From contig JAIVJV010000011.1 in assembly GCA_020199835.1 (NCBI GenBank), positions 151,006 through 215,005 of the forward strand: 64,000 nucleotides of DNA, written 5' to 3'. The stretch's first letter is position 1. Every line of letters begins with the position of its first letter. The DNA comes from Acidobacteriota bacterium (lineage in GTDB: Bacteria > Acidobacteriota > Blastocatellia > Pyrinomonadales > Pyrinomonadaceae). The notes under the pieces were generated by a model, which was given only the letters and a program-made list of their open reading frames with translations, was not told the DNA's origin and did no database searches. Positions 39,427 through 48,161 of the stretch are shown one piece after another. Made by a program: the position numbers and the translations under genes.

Positions 39427-40054
39427 TCGCGCCTCCGCACTTTCGTCGTTGGGCCAACTCGTCGCGCACTTCGTCGAGACTCACACCACGCGCCACCAGC
39501 AACACCAACAGGTGATAGATAAGATCCGCGACTTCACCCGCAAACAGCTTACGGTCGTCGTTCTTCGCGGCGATGATCGTTTCCGCGGATTCCTCACCGA
39601 CTTTCTTCAGTATCTTATCGACGCCTTGTTCAAAGAGATAAGTGGTGTACGAACCTTCCGGCCGGTCACGTTCGCGGCGCTGAATCAAGTCGTAAAGTTG
39701 GCTAAGCGATCCCTCTAAAACCGTGTCTTGCAGATCGAAGCACGAACGAGCGCCCGTGTGACACGCCGGCCCCGCGGGCTTAACCAAAACCACAATCGCG
39801 TCATTGTCGCAATCGTGCGCCAGGCCGACCACATCCTGCGTGTTTCCCGACGTCTCGCCCTTGTGCCAAAGCGTGTTGCGCGAGCGCGCCCAGAACCACG
39901 TCTGACCGGTTTCGATCGTGCGAGCGAGACTCTGCCGGTTCATGTACGCGAGGGTCAACACCTCGCGCGTGCGCGCGTCCTGCACAATCGCCGGCACGAG
40001 TCCGCGGTCGTCAAACTTTACTTTGTCGATGTCGAAGCTCATCGCACTGTTCAT
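39413..40054 (-). CDS. hisI: Bifunctional phosphoribosyl-AMP cyclohydrolase/phosphoribosyl-ATP pyrophosphatase
   Basis: 213-residue fusion (HisIE). N-terminal cyclohydrolase domain (to about 120): [41 protein letters not shown] and [11 protein letters not shown] (zinc/magnesium site). C-terminal pyrophosphatase domain: [32 protein letters not shown] and [13 protein letters not shown], the MazG-like metal helices. It starts with an ATGA overlap on hisF. Confidence 0.96.
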   Translation of the reverse strand: MNSAMSFDIDKVKFDDRGLVPAIVQDARTREVLTLAYMNRQSLARTIETGQTWFWARSRNTLWHKGETSGNTQDVVGLAHDCDNDAIVVLVKPAGPACHTGARSCFDLQDTVLEGSLSQLYDLIQRRERDRPEGSYTTYLFEQGVDKILKKVGEESAETIIAAKNDDRKLFAGEVADLIYHLLVLLVARGVSLDEVRDELAQRRKCGGASDGK

Positions 40055-40818
40055 CGCACTGTAACCCCACGGCCCCGCAAATACTCCTTCACCTCCGCGA
40101 TCGAAAACTCACCGAAGTGAAACAGCGACGCCGCCAGCACCGCGCTCGCACCGCCGTCCGTCAGCGCTTCGTAGAAGTGTTCCAAGCGGCCTGCCCCGCC
40201 GGACGCGATCACCGGAATGCGCACCGCACTCGAAACCGCTCGCGTAAGCTCGATATCGTAACCGTTTCGCGTGCCGTCGCAATCCATGCTCGTCAACAAA
40301 ATCTCGCCCGCGCCTAACTGCTGCGCGCGGATGGTCCATTCAAGCGCGTCGATGCCCACGTTGCGCCGGCCGCCGTGCGTGTAAACTTCCCAACCCCGTG
40401 TCACATCGTCTGCATTGCGGCCGCGAGCGTCGATGGCCACAACCACACACTGGCTGCCAAACGTTTCCGCACAAGCGCTGATCAACTCCGGCTGCTCGAG
40501 CGCCGCGGTGTTCAGCGTGATCTTGTCGGCGCCTGCGCGCAAAATCGCGCGAATGTCTTCAACCGTTCGCAAACCGCCGCCGACAGTAAACGGAATGAAG
40601 ACTTCATCCGCCACCCGCCGCACGAGATCCGTGACGATGTCGCGTTTGTCCGACGAAGCAGTGATGTCGAGAAACGTGAGTTCGTCAGCGCCTTCGGCAT
40701 CGTAACGCTTTCCCTGCTCGACCGGATCGCCGGCATCAACGAGCGAAACGAAGCGAATGCCTTTCACTACGCGCCCGTTATCGACGTCAAGACAGGGAAT
40801 GATTCGTTTCGCGAGCAT
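40051..40818 (-). CDS. hisF: Imidazole glycerol phosphate synthase cyclase subunit
   Basis: 255-residue TIM barrel, the synthase half that uses ammonia from HisH to make imidazole glycerol phosphate and [21 protein letters not shown] with catalytic Asp11, [39 protein letters not shown] with catalytic Asp130 region, and IASGGAG. Spacing to hisH is 2 nt, and it overlaps hisIE by 4 nt. Confidence 0.97.
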   Translation of the reverse strand: MLAKRIIPCLDVDNGRVVKGIRFVSLVDAGDPVEQGKRYDAEGADELTFLDITASSDKRDIVTDLVRRVADEVFIPFTVGGGLRTVEDIRAILRAGADKITLNTAALEQPELISACAETFGSQCVVVAIDARGRNADDVTRGWEVYTHGGRRNVGIDALEWTIRAQQLGAGEILLTSMDCDGTRNGYDIELTRAVSSAVRIPVIASGGAGRLEHFYEALTDGGASAVLAASLFHFGEFSIAEVKEYLRGRGVTVR

Positions 40819-40820
40819 CG

Positions 40821-41429
40821 CTAGTTAAGCCGGGCGAAGTTTCTGAGAAGGCGCAGTCCTGCGGCCTGGCTCTTCTCCGGGTGAAACTGCACGCCGCAGA
40901 TATTTTTGTGCGCGACAACGGAAGCATACCTGACGCCGTAGTCGGTCTCGCCCGCGGCAACGGATTCGTCTTCGGGCTCGCAGTAGTACGAGTGGACAAA
41001 ATAGAAGAACGACTCGTCACCCACATCCGCAAATAACTCGTGTGGTCCGCGTTGGTAAACACGATTCCAACCAACGTGCGGCACTACCAGCTCACCGTTG
41101 AACCTTTTCACACGCCCTCGCAATAACCCGAGTCCCGGGGTCGAACCAAACTCGTCAGACTCTTCAAACAGCAACTGCATGCCAACGCAAACACCCAGCA
41201 ACGGCGTACCATCCTTAACTCTTTCACGCACGAGTCGATCAAAACGGCGTTCGCTGAGCGCCTTCATACACGCGCCAAACGCACCCACACCAGGCAGCAC
41301 CAACCGCTGCGCCTCACGCAACACACGTTCATCGCCACTGACAACAGCCTCGCAACCCGTAGCCGCAAAAGCTTTCTCCACAGAACGCAGATTCCCAACG
41401 CCATAGTCGATGATTGCAATTTGACTCAC
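40821..41429 (-). CDS. hisH: Imidazole glycerol phosphate synthase glutaminase subunit
   Basis: 202-residue class-I amidotransferase that feeds ammonia to His[17 protein letters not shown] opens it; [11 protein letters not shown] is the oxyanion strand, catalytic cysteine in [14 protein letters not shown], and His/Glu pair in [10 protein letters not shown]. Length is normal. It overlaps hisB by 4 nt. Confidence 0.97.
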   Translation of the reverse strand: MSQIAIIDYGVGNLRSVEKAFAATGCEAVVSGDERVLREAQRLVLPGVGAFGACMKALSERRFDRLVRERVKDGTPLLGVCVGMQLLFEESDEFGSTPGLGLLRGRVKRFNGELVVPHVGWNRVYQRGPHELFADVGDESFFYFVHSYYCEPEDESVAAGETDYGVRYASVVAHKNICGVQFHPEKSQAAGLRLLRNFARLN

Positions 41430-42034
41430 AGCGATCCCTTCGTACTCAACACACCGGTGACCCGATTATTCCTCTCCACCGCCTGCCGCAACGCGCGCGC
41501 GGTCGCCTTAAACGTTCCTTCCAAAATGTGATGCGTATTCCTTCCACGCAAACAATCGATATGCAGATTAAACTTCGCCGTCTCCGCAAACGAACGCCAG
41601 AAATGCTCCGCCAGCTCCACCGAAAAGTTACCGATCATCTTTCGCTTCGCCGTCACCTCGTACACGAGATAAAAACGCCCGGACAGATCGATCACGGCGC
41701 GGCACAACGCTTCATCCATCGGCACGATCGCTTCGCCGTAACGATTGATCCCGGCTTTATCGGCGAGCGCCTCAGACAACGCCTGGCCCAACGTGATCGC
41801 GATGTCTTCGACGGAATGATGATCGTCGATTTGCAAATCCCCGTCACATGTGACCTGCAAATCAAACAGCCCGTGCTTCGCAAACAGCTCCAGCATGTGT
41901 TCAAGAAACGGCAGCCCGATTGCGATCTTCGACTTGCCACTGCCGTCGAGATCGAGCTTGACGCGCACGTCCGTTTCTTTCGTCTTGCGACGCACGTCCG
42001 CCAACCGCCCGTTACTATTTACCGTGGATTTCAT
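41426..42034 (-). CDS. hisB: Imidazoleglycerol-phosphate dehydratase (monofunctional)
   Basis: 202-residue dehydratase; diad of manganese-binding HHxxED repeats: HMLELFAKHGLFDL region with DDHHSVEDIAITLGQ, and later EHFWRSFAETAKFNLHI. GIPFLDHM is present as GLPFLEHM. There is no N-terminal phosphatase domain, which explains the separate hisN. ATG 42034 is preferred; it overlaps the end of hisC by 20 nt. Confidence 0.96.
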   Translation of the reverse strand: MKSTVNSNGRLADVRRKTKETDVRVKLDLDGSGKSKIAIGLPFLEHMLELFAKHGLFDLQVTCDGDLQIDDHHSVEDIAITLGQALSEALADKAGINRYGEAIVPMDEALCRAVIDLSGRFYLVYEVTAKRKMIGNFSVELAEHFWRSFAETAKFNLHIDCLRGRNTHHILEGTFKATARALRQAVERNNRVTGVLSTKGSL

Positions 42035-43088
42035 GCAGCGCACTCAACAATCGCTCGTTCTCTTCCGGGGTGCCGACATTGAATCGAAAATACTCAGCCA
42101 GCATCGGATATCCGCTGACATCCCTCACAAGTATGTCTCGCTTCAACAACTCCTCAAAAATCTGCTTTGAATCTGTGTCTCGCTTTACGATCATAAAGTT
42201 GGCGTGGGATTTAAGCGCATGTAACCCACGGATTTTTGCCAACTCACTATAAAGACGCTCCCGTTCACTAACGATGGCCTTCACCGTTGGACCAAGCAGA
42301 GCCGGATATTTCTCGATCGCAACTTCCGCCGCGATCTGGGAGAAAGCATTGAGATTGTACGGCAACACAGCCTTGCGGATCTCAACGACCAACTCAGGCG
42401 CGCCCAGCAAATACCCGATACGCAACGCAGCAAACGCCATCGCTTTCGAAAACGTGCGCAGAACGATCAGGTTCTCGTGTTCCGCCAGCAAAGGGACCAC
42501 GGATTGGCCGGAAAATTCGTGATAAGCCTCGTCGATCACAACTAAGCCACGCGACGCCGATAACAATTTGCGCAGATCCGCCGTGTCGATGACACAGCCG
42601 GTTGGATTGTTGGGCGAACAGATGATCGTAACGTCCGGCTGCTGCTCTTTGACGATGCTTAGCAGCGCGTCAACGTCATACGTCAACTGCAACGTCAACA
42701 ACACACTCACAACCTCACCACTAAGCACCGTCGCCACTTGTCTATACAACGCGAACGTCGGCTCCGAGATCAGCACTCGCTTGCCCGGTCCAACCGCAAC
42801 CATCAATAACGCCTGGATCAACTCGTTCGATCCATTTCCCACAATCACTCCATCCGCTTTCCAACCGGCAAACTTCGCTAGCTGCTCATTCAAACTCGCC
42901 GGGACAAAATCCGGATAACGCGACCACTGGCGCGCCGCAAACCGCCGCAACACGTCCTCTTTAATCTCCGCCGGCGCGTCCCACGGATTCTCATTCTGAT
43001 TCAACTTCACCGACGCGCGATGCGGTGACAACGTGTACGCGCGGAGCGCACGAACGGCAGGTTTAATGATGTCGAGTGGCTGCGTCAT
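42015..43088 (-). CDS. hisC: Histidinol-phosphate aminotransferase
   Basis: 357-residue fold-type I PLP transaminase using glutamate. LNQNENPWDAP binds substrate, GNGSNELIQALL, PNNPTGC, VIDEAYHEFSG and the PLP-lysine motif RTFSKAMAFAALRIGYLLG are in order. ATG 43088 overlaps hisD by 4 nt (ATGA); an upstream extension to 43139 is rejected. Confidence 0.96.
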   Translation of the reverse strand: MTQPLDIIKPAVRALRAYTLSPHRASVKLNQNENPWDAPAEIKEDVLRRFAARQWSRYPDFVPASLNEQLAKFAGWKADGVIVGNGSNELIQALLMVAVGPGKRVLISEPTFALYRQVATVLSGEVVSVLLTLQLTYDVDALLSIVKEQQPDVTIICSPNNPTGCVIDTADLRKLLSASRGLVVIDEAYHEFSGQSVVPLLAEHENLIVLRTFSKAMAFAALRIGYLLGAPELVVEIRKAVLPYNLNAFSQIAAEVAIEKYPALLGPTVKAIVSERERLYSELAKIRGLHALKSHANFMIVKRDTDSKQIFEELLKRDILVRDVSGYPMLAEYFRFNVGTPEENERLLSALHEIHGK

Positions 43089-44371
43089 TTTTCGTTTCGA
43101 ATGGTTGCCGAACGCGCGTGCGCCCCGAGCCCTTCGCATTCAGCCAGCACCGCGATGCTCTCCGAAACACCTTGAAAAGCGCTCGAAGAGTAGCGCAACA
43201 AACTTGTTCGCTTCACAAAATCATAAACGCCCAACGCAGAGGAAAAACGCGCAGTGCGTCCGGTCGGCAACACGTGGTTTGGACCAGCCAGATAATCGCC
43301 GGCCGCTTCCGGCGAGTACGACCCGAAGAAGATCGCGCCCGCATGTTTGATCTTTGCGGCCACCGCATCGTCATCACTCGTCACGATCTCGACGTGCTCG
43401 GGCGCGATCTCGTTCACGATCTCACAAGCCTCATCGACATCGTCGACCAGCACGATCGCGCCGTAGTTTTCAAGTGACGACCAGGCGATTTCACGGCGTG
43501 GCAGCGACTCCAATTGCCGCATGAGTTCTTCAGAAACCTGCTCCGCCAAGGCCGGTTGGGTAGTGATTAAAACCGCGGAGGCGTCCTCGCCATGCTCCGC
43601 CTGCGCCAGCAAATCCGCGGCAACAAAATCCGCTCGCGCAGTCTCGTCGGCGACGATTACGATCTCGCTCGGCCCGGCGACAGCGTCGATCCCGACGACG
43701 CCGAATAACAGTTTTTTGGCGGCCGCAACATACTTATTTCCCGGCCCCGTTATCTTATCAACTCGCGGAATCGTGTCCGTGCCAAACGCGAGCGCCGCGA
43801 TCCCCTGTGCTCCGCCGACCGCATAGATCTCACGGACATTCAACTCCAGCAACGCCGCTGCCACAGCCGGATTTTCCGCAAGCGTGCGTGGCGGCGTCGC
43901 CACGACGATGCGTTCGACCTGCGCCACCTGGGCCGGTACCACGTTCATCACGATCGACGACGGATACGCTGCCGTTCCCCCCGGAACGTACAATCCGACG
44001 CGCTCCAGCGGTGTAATGCGTTGGCCCAACCGCACGCCGTCGCCGGAACAGATCTCCCACGATCGTTCGACTTGCCGCTCGTGAAAGGTCCTCACGTTTT
44101 TGATCGCCAACCGGAGTGCTTCAAGGACCTTGCTATCAGCCTTCGCGGCCGAACGACGCAAGGACTCTTCGCTAATTCGCAACTCCGAAAGTTCGACGCC
44201 ATCAAACTGTCGCGTGTAATCGATCAGCGCCTCGTCACCGCGCTGGCGCACGTCTTCAATAATCGCACCGACCTGTGCGAGCAGATTCGAATCGAACGCC
44301 ACCGAACGGGCCAACAGTCGCGCCAAAAAGTCAACGACTCTCCTCCGGCCAATAATGCGAATCGCGCTCAT
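43085..44371 (-). CDS. hisD: Histidinol dehydrogenase
   Basis: 428-residue zinc enzyme carrying out the last two oxidations to histidine with NAD. Conserved runs include LERVGLYVPGGTAAYPSS, GGAQGIAALAFGT, KITGPGNKYVAAAKK, DAVAGPSEIVIVAD, AEHGEDASAVLIT, and NHVLPTGRTARFSSALGV with the metal-site histidine. Overlaps hisG by 4 nt upstream and hisC by 4 nt downstream. Confidence 0.97.
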   Translation of the reverse strand: MSAIRIIGRRRVVDFLARLLARSVAFDSNLLAQVGAIIEDVRQRGDEALIDYTRQFDGVELSELRISEESLRRSAAKADSKVLEALRLAIKNVRTFHERQVERSWEICSGDGVRLGQRITPLERVGLYVPGGTAAYPSSIVMNVVPAQVAQVERIVVATPPRTLAENPAVAAALLELNVREIYAVGGAQGIAALAFGTDTIPRVDKITGPGNKYVAAAKKLLFGVVGIDAVAGPSEIVIVADETARADFVAADLLAQAEHGEDASAVLITTQPALAEQVSEELMRQLESLPRREIAWSSLENYGAIVLVDDVDEACEIVNEIAPEHVEIVTSDDDAVAAKIKHAGAIFFGSYSPEAAGDYLAGPNHVLPTGRTARFSSALGVYDFVKRTSLLRYSSSAFQGVSESIAVLAECEGLGAHARSATIRNEK

Positions 44372-45024
44372 TCGTCTCCACCCCCGGCCGCGTTCACCTG
44401 CGCATTCACAACCGCTTCCAGCCCCTTCACCAGCTCCGTAATCGAGTCCGACTTCAGTTGATAACTCGCGCGATTGAGCACCAGCCGTCCGGTCGATTCC
44501 GCAATCTCTTCAACAACCGTCAACCCGTTCTCGCGCAACGTCCTTCCGGTTTCCACCAGATCGACGATCAAATCCGCGAGCCCCAACGCGGGCGCAAGCT
44601 CCACCGAACCGGAAAGCTGAATGATCTCGACCGGAATCCCGCGCGAGCCGAAGTGTGCCGCCGCGATGTGAGAATATTTCGTCGCTACCCGCAACATCCC
44701 GAGGCTCCGCGTCATGATCTCCGCATCCGCCGCGGCCACAACCATGCGACAACGCGCGATTCCTAAATCCAGCGGCAACAATAGATCCGCTTGCGACTCG
44801 AGCAACACGTCGCGTCCTACCACGCCGCAATCAGCAATGCCATGCTCGACGTAAACGGGCACGTCCGCGGGCTTCACGAAGATGAACTGATATCGACCCG
44901 AGTCGTCGGTGAGTGCGAGCCGCCGCGAGTTGCGCGCATCGTCATCGAGCCGCACGCCGGCGCGCGCCAGCAGCGCCAGCGCATCGTCCTGCATTCTGCC
45001 TTTGGCGATCGCGATCGTGATCAT
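44368..45024 (-). CDS. hisG: ATP phosphoribosyltransferase, short form catalytic subunit
   Basis: 218-residue enzyme making phosphoribosyl-ATP, the first committed step. Opens with ITIAIAKGRMQDDAL; GIADCGVVGRDVLLE, RVATKYSHIAAAHF, LSGSVELAPALGLADLIVDLVETGRTL (PRPP loop) and the C-terminal catalytic end follow. It lacks the roughly 80-residue regulatory ACT-like domain, as expected for the HisG-short form that needs HisZ. ATG 45024 overlaps hisZ by 4 nt (ATGA); upstream extension rejected. Confidence 0.97.
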   Translation of the reverse strand: MITIAIAKGRMQDDALALLARAGVRLDDDARNSRRLALTDDSGRYQFIFVKPADVPVYVEHGIADCGVVGRDVLLESQADLLLPLDLGIARCRMVVAAADAEIMTRSLGMLRVATKYSHIAAAHFGSRGIPVEIIQLSGSVELAPALGLADLIVDLVETGRTLRENGLTVVEEIAESTGRLVLNRASYQLKSDSITELVKGLEAVVNAQVNAAGGGDE

Positions 45025-46010
45025 GTGACGTTCGTGAGTCTTCGCGATAGCACTTCCGTGAGCGCATCGAGATTGAGCACAAAACCCACCGCCGGTTCCG
45101 CGCGGCCGAAGTTTCCCGTCAGTCCATCGTAACGGCCGCCGCGCCCAACGCTCGTGCCGGCGCCGTGTACGAAAACTTTGAGACTCAAACCGGTGTAGTA
45201 ATCGAGACTCGAAACGTCGCTGAGATCGATCTCGAAACGATCGGCAAGCCCGAGTGATTCGATGTCCGTCCAGAGTTCTTCCAGTGAATCGAGCGCGGCC
45301 ACGGAGCGCGGGTTCGCAATCACGTCGCGCGCCGCGCGTAACACTTCGCATTTCCCGGTCAGTTGCGTCGTTTGTAAAAACGCGCGTCCTTCCGTGTTAG
45401 AAAAACCGTTGAAGAATCGTTGGAGCTCCGCGCTTTCGCGAGTGTCGATCAGCCGTCGTAGTTGCTCGCGTGCTGCCGGCGCTAAATCCAACTGCGCGGC
45501 TACGCCATTGAAGATCTCGACGTTGTTTATTGTGATGACGTAGCTCGCTTGCAGATCGAGACGCGACAAGATCTCGGCGGCGAGTCGCAGCACTTCCAGA
45601 TCTGACGCGTGACCATTGGTACCGATCAATTCACAACCGAGTTGCGTGTTTTCGCGCCGCCATTCGGCGTGCGACTGCGGTTGTTGCCGAAACACCGGCG
45701 CTGCATAACAAAACCGCAGCGGCCGCGCGCGCTCCGACAAAAGCGTAGCTGCCATGCGTGCGACGGAACTGGTGACGTCCGGACGGAGCGCGAGCAAACG
45801 GCCGTCGTTGTCGGTAAAACGAAAGCCGCGTTGCGCTTCCGCCTGGCCCATACCCTGTTCAAACAGATCGTAGTAATCGACGGAAGGCGTGATGACTTCC
45901 TCGTATGACCACTCGGTAAACACGGCCATCGCAGTGTCTTCGATCTTGCGCCGGAGGCGAGCCTCCGCGCCGATGTAGTAACGCATTCCCGCTGGGATTC
46001 TCGAAATCAT
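45021..46010 (-). CDS. hisZ: ATP phosphoribosyltransferase regulatory subunit HisZ
   Basis: 329-residue paralogue of histidyl-tRNA synthetase without tRNA-charging ability; it binds histidine and activates short HisG. PAGMRYYIGAEARLRRKIE, VITPSVDYYDLFEQG, LRPDVTSSVAR, FCYAAPVFRQQP and the altered class-II motif GRGGRYDGLTGNFG identify it. The HisRS anticodon-binding domain is absent. The ATG lies only 6 nt after the T-run of the attenuator and has no normal ribosome binding site; the start is still supported by the conserved IPAGMR opening. Confidence 0.95.
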   Translation of the reverse strand: MISRIPAGMRYYIGAEARLRRKIEDTAMAVFTEWSYEEVITPSVDYYDLFEQGMGQAEAQRGFRFTDNDGRLLALRPDVTSSVARMAATLLSERARPLRFCYAAPVFRQQPQSHAEWRRENTQLGCELIGTNGHASDLEVLRLAAEILSRLDLQASYVITINNVEIFNGVAAQLDLAPAAREQLRRLIDTRESAELQRFFNGFSNTEGRAFLQTTQLTGKCEVLRAARDVIANPRSVAALDSLEELWTDIESLGLADRFEIDLSDVSSLDYYTGLSLKVFVHGAGTSVGRGGRYDGLTGNFGRAEPAVGFVLNLDALTEVLSRRLTNVT

Positions 46011-46016
46011 GTGTGC

Positions 46017-46057
46017 AAAAGAAAACCCGCCGCCGGGTTGGTCTCGGCAGCGGGTTT
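46017..46057 (-). terminator. his operon attenuator (intrinsic terminator)
   Basis: Reading the minus strand, AAACCCGCTGCCG (46057-46045) pairs with CGGCGGCGGGTTTTC (46035-46021) with one mismatch, followed by TTTTCTTTT (46025-46017), directly before hisZ. It lies after the His-rich leader frame, as in classical his attenuation. Confidence 0.85.
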
Positions 46058-46077
46058 GGGAATCGTTTTCGCGCTTG

Positions 46078-46176
46078 TTAGTTTCTGTTCGTCAGCGCGT
46101 GCAACACGATCGCCAGCCCGCCACCGCGGTGGTGGTGATGCCAATATCCATGATGGCCGCGATCGGTGCAAAACAT
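46078..46176 (-). CDS. hisL: his operon leader peptide
   Basis: 32-residue peptide with 7 histidines, four of them in the run HHGYWHHHH (codons around 46155-46129). It stops 20 nt before the attenuator. The start ATG (46176) is only 2-4 nt from the transcription start predicted from the upstream promoter, so translation would be leaderless or nearly so, and no ribosome binding site is visible. Classical role: a ribosome stalled for lack of charged tRNA-His changes RNA folding so the his genes are read. Sequence pattern and placement are direct; mechanism is inferred. Confidence 0.8.
   Translation of the reverse strand: MFCTDRGHHGYWHHHHRGGGLAIVLHALTNRN
46117..46125 (-). promoter_or_regulatory. 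Antiterminator segment of the his leader
   Basis: GGTGGCGGG, just past the last His codon of the run, can pair with CCCGCTGCC (46054-46046), the 5' arm of the attenuator, over 9 positions with two G-U pairs, which would exclude the terminator hairpin. The same segment also takes part in the local palindrome CCACCGCGGTGG (46132-46121), a candidate pause or anti-antiterminator. Confidence 0.55.
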
Positions 46177-46185
46177 TGCCCGGGC

Positions 46186-46215
46186 CTTATACCTGAGCGG
46201 TGGGGCAGTTGTCAA
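46186..46215 (-). promoter_or_regulatory. his operon promoter
   Basis: TTGACA (46215-46210) and TATAAG (46191-46186), 18 nt apart, give a start near 46179, just ahead of the leader peptide ATG. Confidence 0.7.
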
Positions 46216-46244
46216 ATTTTGCAACCGCGTTCCTGTAAGGCTTT

Positions 46245-46278
46245 GCCTCCGGATGTGAGGCGACGGCTCTGCCTCGCC
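46245..46278. repeat. Clustered small palindromes upstream of the his promoter
   Basis: GCCTC..GAGGC (46245-46261) and GGCGACGGC..GCCTCGCC (46259-46278) overlap in a short GC-rich block between the ATP-grasp gene and the his promoter. It resembles an intergenic palindromic element. Confidence 0.4.
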
Positions 46279-46286
46279 GGCAAATT

Positions 46287-48161
46287 TCAGGTACCAGGAA
46301 TAAAAGGTCGCGACTGGACGATGTAAATCTGGCCTTTCATGTAGGCCCACTCGATGTCCTGGTCGCGGCTGCCGAAGACGCGCTTGATTGAGCTCGCGGC
46401 ACGCACGAGGCGGCGAATCACGTCGTCAGTCAAAACCACACGATCGCCCGTGATCGGCACCTCCTTCACGCCGCCCTTTTCGTCAAAAGTCAACAGACTA
46501 TCTTCCGCGGAACGAGTCAGTATCTGAATCGCGTTCGTGCGCGGCCGGAAAATGATCTGCTCCGCGATTCGTTGGCCTTCGACAACCTTGATTCCCAGTC
46601 CGCGTTTCGCGCTGATGTAAAACGCGCCGCGGTTTTCCGTGTCATAGGGATCGGTCGTGATCATCACGCCGGAACTCTCGGAGTTGATTCCCTCCTGCAA
46701 CAGCACCGCCATGAAGATCTTTGAATGGTCCACGTTTGCGCGTTCGCGCGCTTCGTATGCTTCGAAGTTCCATAGCGACGCCCACACTTTTTTGATCGCG
46801 TCGATCAGCTCACGCTCGCCACGAACGTTCGGCACGGTTGTGTAGAGTCCGGCGCCGCTGAAATTCGGCAAGTCTTCGGAGTTTGATGAGCTGCGAACAA
46901 ACAACCCCTTGCCCGAATATTCCTGCGCGACTTTTTGCAAAACTTTCGCGCGCAGTTCCGGAGCAAACTCCGCGTTCTCGATCTTCTGTCGCAGCAACAT
47001 GAGCTGCTGGCGCCGGTACGCCGGATCATGAACAAACTTCTGATCGTTCAGCAGACCGAAGATCGTGTCGTCGAGGTTGTTTCGTTTGACGAACTCGTCG
47101 TAGTAGTAAAACGGAATTGTGAAACCGTTCGGCACAACGATACCCGGCAACCGCGCGAACATCACTTCGCCGAGATTCGCTGACTTGCCGCCCAAGGCCA
47201 GACTCGATCGTGCGCGCTGCTGCGCCAGGTCGAGCAGACGCGTCTCCGCGAGATTGAAGCGCGGCTTCATCACGTCCTGACGTTCCGCCTGGCGACGCTG
47301 GTATTCGCGCAACTGGTCCATGTCTGCGCGTTTGATCGTGTACTTCTCGCGCAGCGTTTCAAAGGAAACCCACCAGCCGTCGTATTGCTTGAACAACTCT
47401 TTCGCGTTCTTGATGTAGGCGTTGGGAATGCCCCAGCCTTTCGCGAGCAGGTTGATGTGGGAGAGCGGCGTCGATGGTTGCGAAGTGATGATGCCGGCGA
47501 CGGGCGGAAGCTGCACCGGAACCTCATCTAAAACCAAAATCTCGTTAAAGCCGATTTCCACGTGATCGTCGAGCTTGTTGATGATGTGGATGCGGCCGAG
47601 GCCCTTCGCAATATTTAGCGCCTGGTATTCCTGTTCCTTCGCAATATCGCTCTGAAGAACGCGTTGAATGCCGGTGAGCGACTGCGAGGCTTCGTCCTGA
47701 CGTAACGAGTTTGGTTTGAAGGCGACAGGCGTAAAGAATGTTTTGTTGATGATTTCGTAAGTGAGCTGGATCTGGTCCGCCGGGATCAGATCACCTTCCC
47801 AGAACTCGAACGTCCAGCGGCGCAGGGGAGTTTGATACGCGATCGTGCCGAGAATGAAGCGGCGGTTTGGATTGAGGTAGTTGTTGACGAAGAACTCGCG
47901 GCCGCGTTCTAGTGAGAGGTAGGTGCCGTTGACGAAGTCTTTGTGGAAGCTGAAGCGCTTTTTGTTGACGTAATAGATCTTGTTGTTGTCTTTGCCATCG
48001 ATGACGAACATGAGGTGTGGGAGGGCGTAAGGGGTGTTGGGGTCGTACGTGACTGAGAGCGCGTTGAAGTCGGCTTGAGACTTGATCGCGGGTAGCGACT
48101 TTTGGGCCGCGGAGGGAACACAGATCAAAAGCAATAAAAAAAGCGGATTTAAAAGTTTCAT
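46287..48161 (-). CDS. Exported PEP-synthase/PPDK-like ATP-grasp protein
   Basis: 624-residue protein starting MKLLNPLFLLLLICVPSAAQ, a clear signal peptide. After a unique N-terminal domain (to about 215) comes a swivelling phosphohistidine-type segment (VAGIITSQPSTPLSHINLLA, histidine in SHIN, reminiscent of TSHxA), then a PPDK/PEP-synthase nucleotide-binding domain beginning ALGGKSANLGEVMF (about 334) with VRSSSNSEDLPNFSGAGLY and the closing DIEWAYMKGQIYIVQSRPF. The domain order is reversed relative to PEP synthase and no PEP/pyruvate barrel is present. An ATP-using domain outside the cytoplasm is odd; substrate unknown. Overlaps the decarboxylase gene by 4 nt. Confidence 0.85.
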   Translation of the reverse strand: MKLLNPLFLLLLICVPSAAQKSLPAIKSQADFNALSVTYDPNTPYALPHLMFVIDGKDNNKIYYVNKKRFSFHKDFVNGTYLSLERGREFFVNNYLNPNRRFILGTIAYQTPLRRWTFEFWEGDLIPADQIQLTYEIINKTFFTPVAFKPNSLRQDEASQSLTGIQRVLQSDIAKEQEYQALNIAKGLGRIHIINKLDDHVEIGFNEILVLDEVPVQLPPVAGIITSQPSTPLSHINLLAKGWGIPNAYIKNAKELFKQYDGWWVSFETLREKYTIKRADMDQLREYQRRQAERQDVMKPRFNLAETRLLDLAQQRARSSLALGGKSANLGEVMFARLPGIVVPNGFTIPFYYYDEFVKRNNLDDTIFGLLNDQKFVHDPAYRRQQLMLLRQKIENAEFAPELRAKVLQKVAQEYSGKGLFVRSSSNSEDLPNFSGAGLYTTVPNVRGERELIDAIKKVWASLWNFEAYEARERANVDHSKIFMAVLLQEGINSESSGVMITTDPYDTENRGAFYISAKRGLGIKVVEGQRIAEQIIFRPRTNAIQILTRSAEDSLLTFDEKGGVKEVPITGDRVVLTDDVIRRLVRAASSIKRVFGSRDQDIEWAYMKGQIYIVQSRPFIPGT

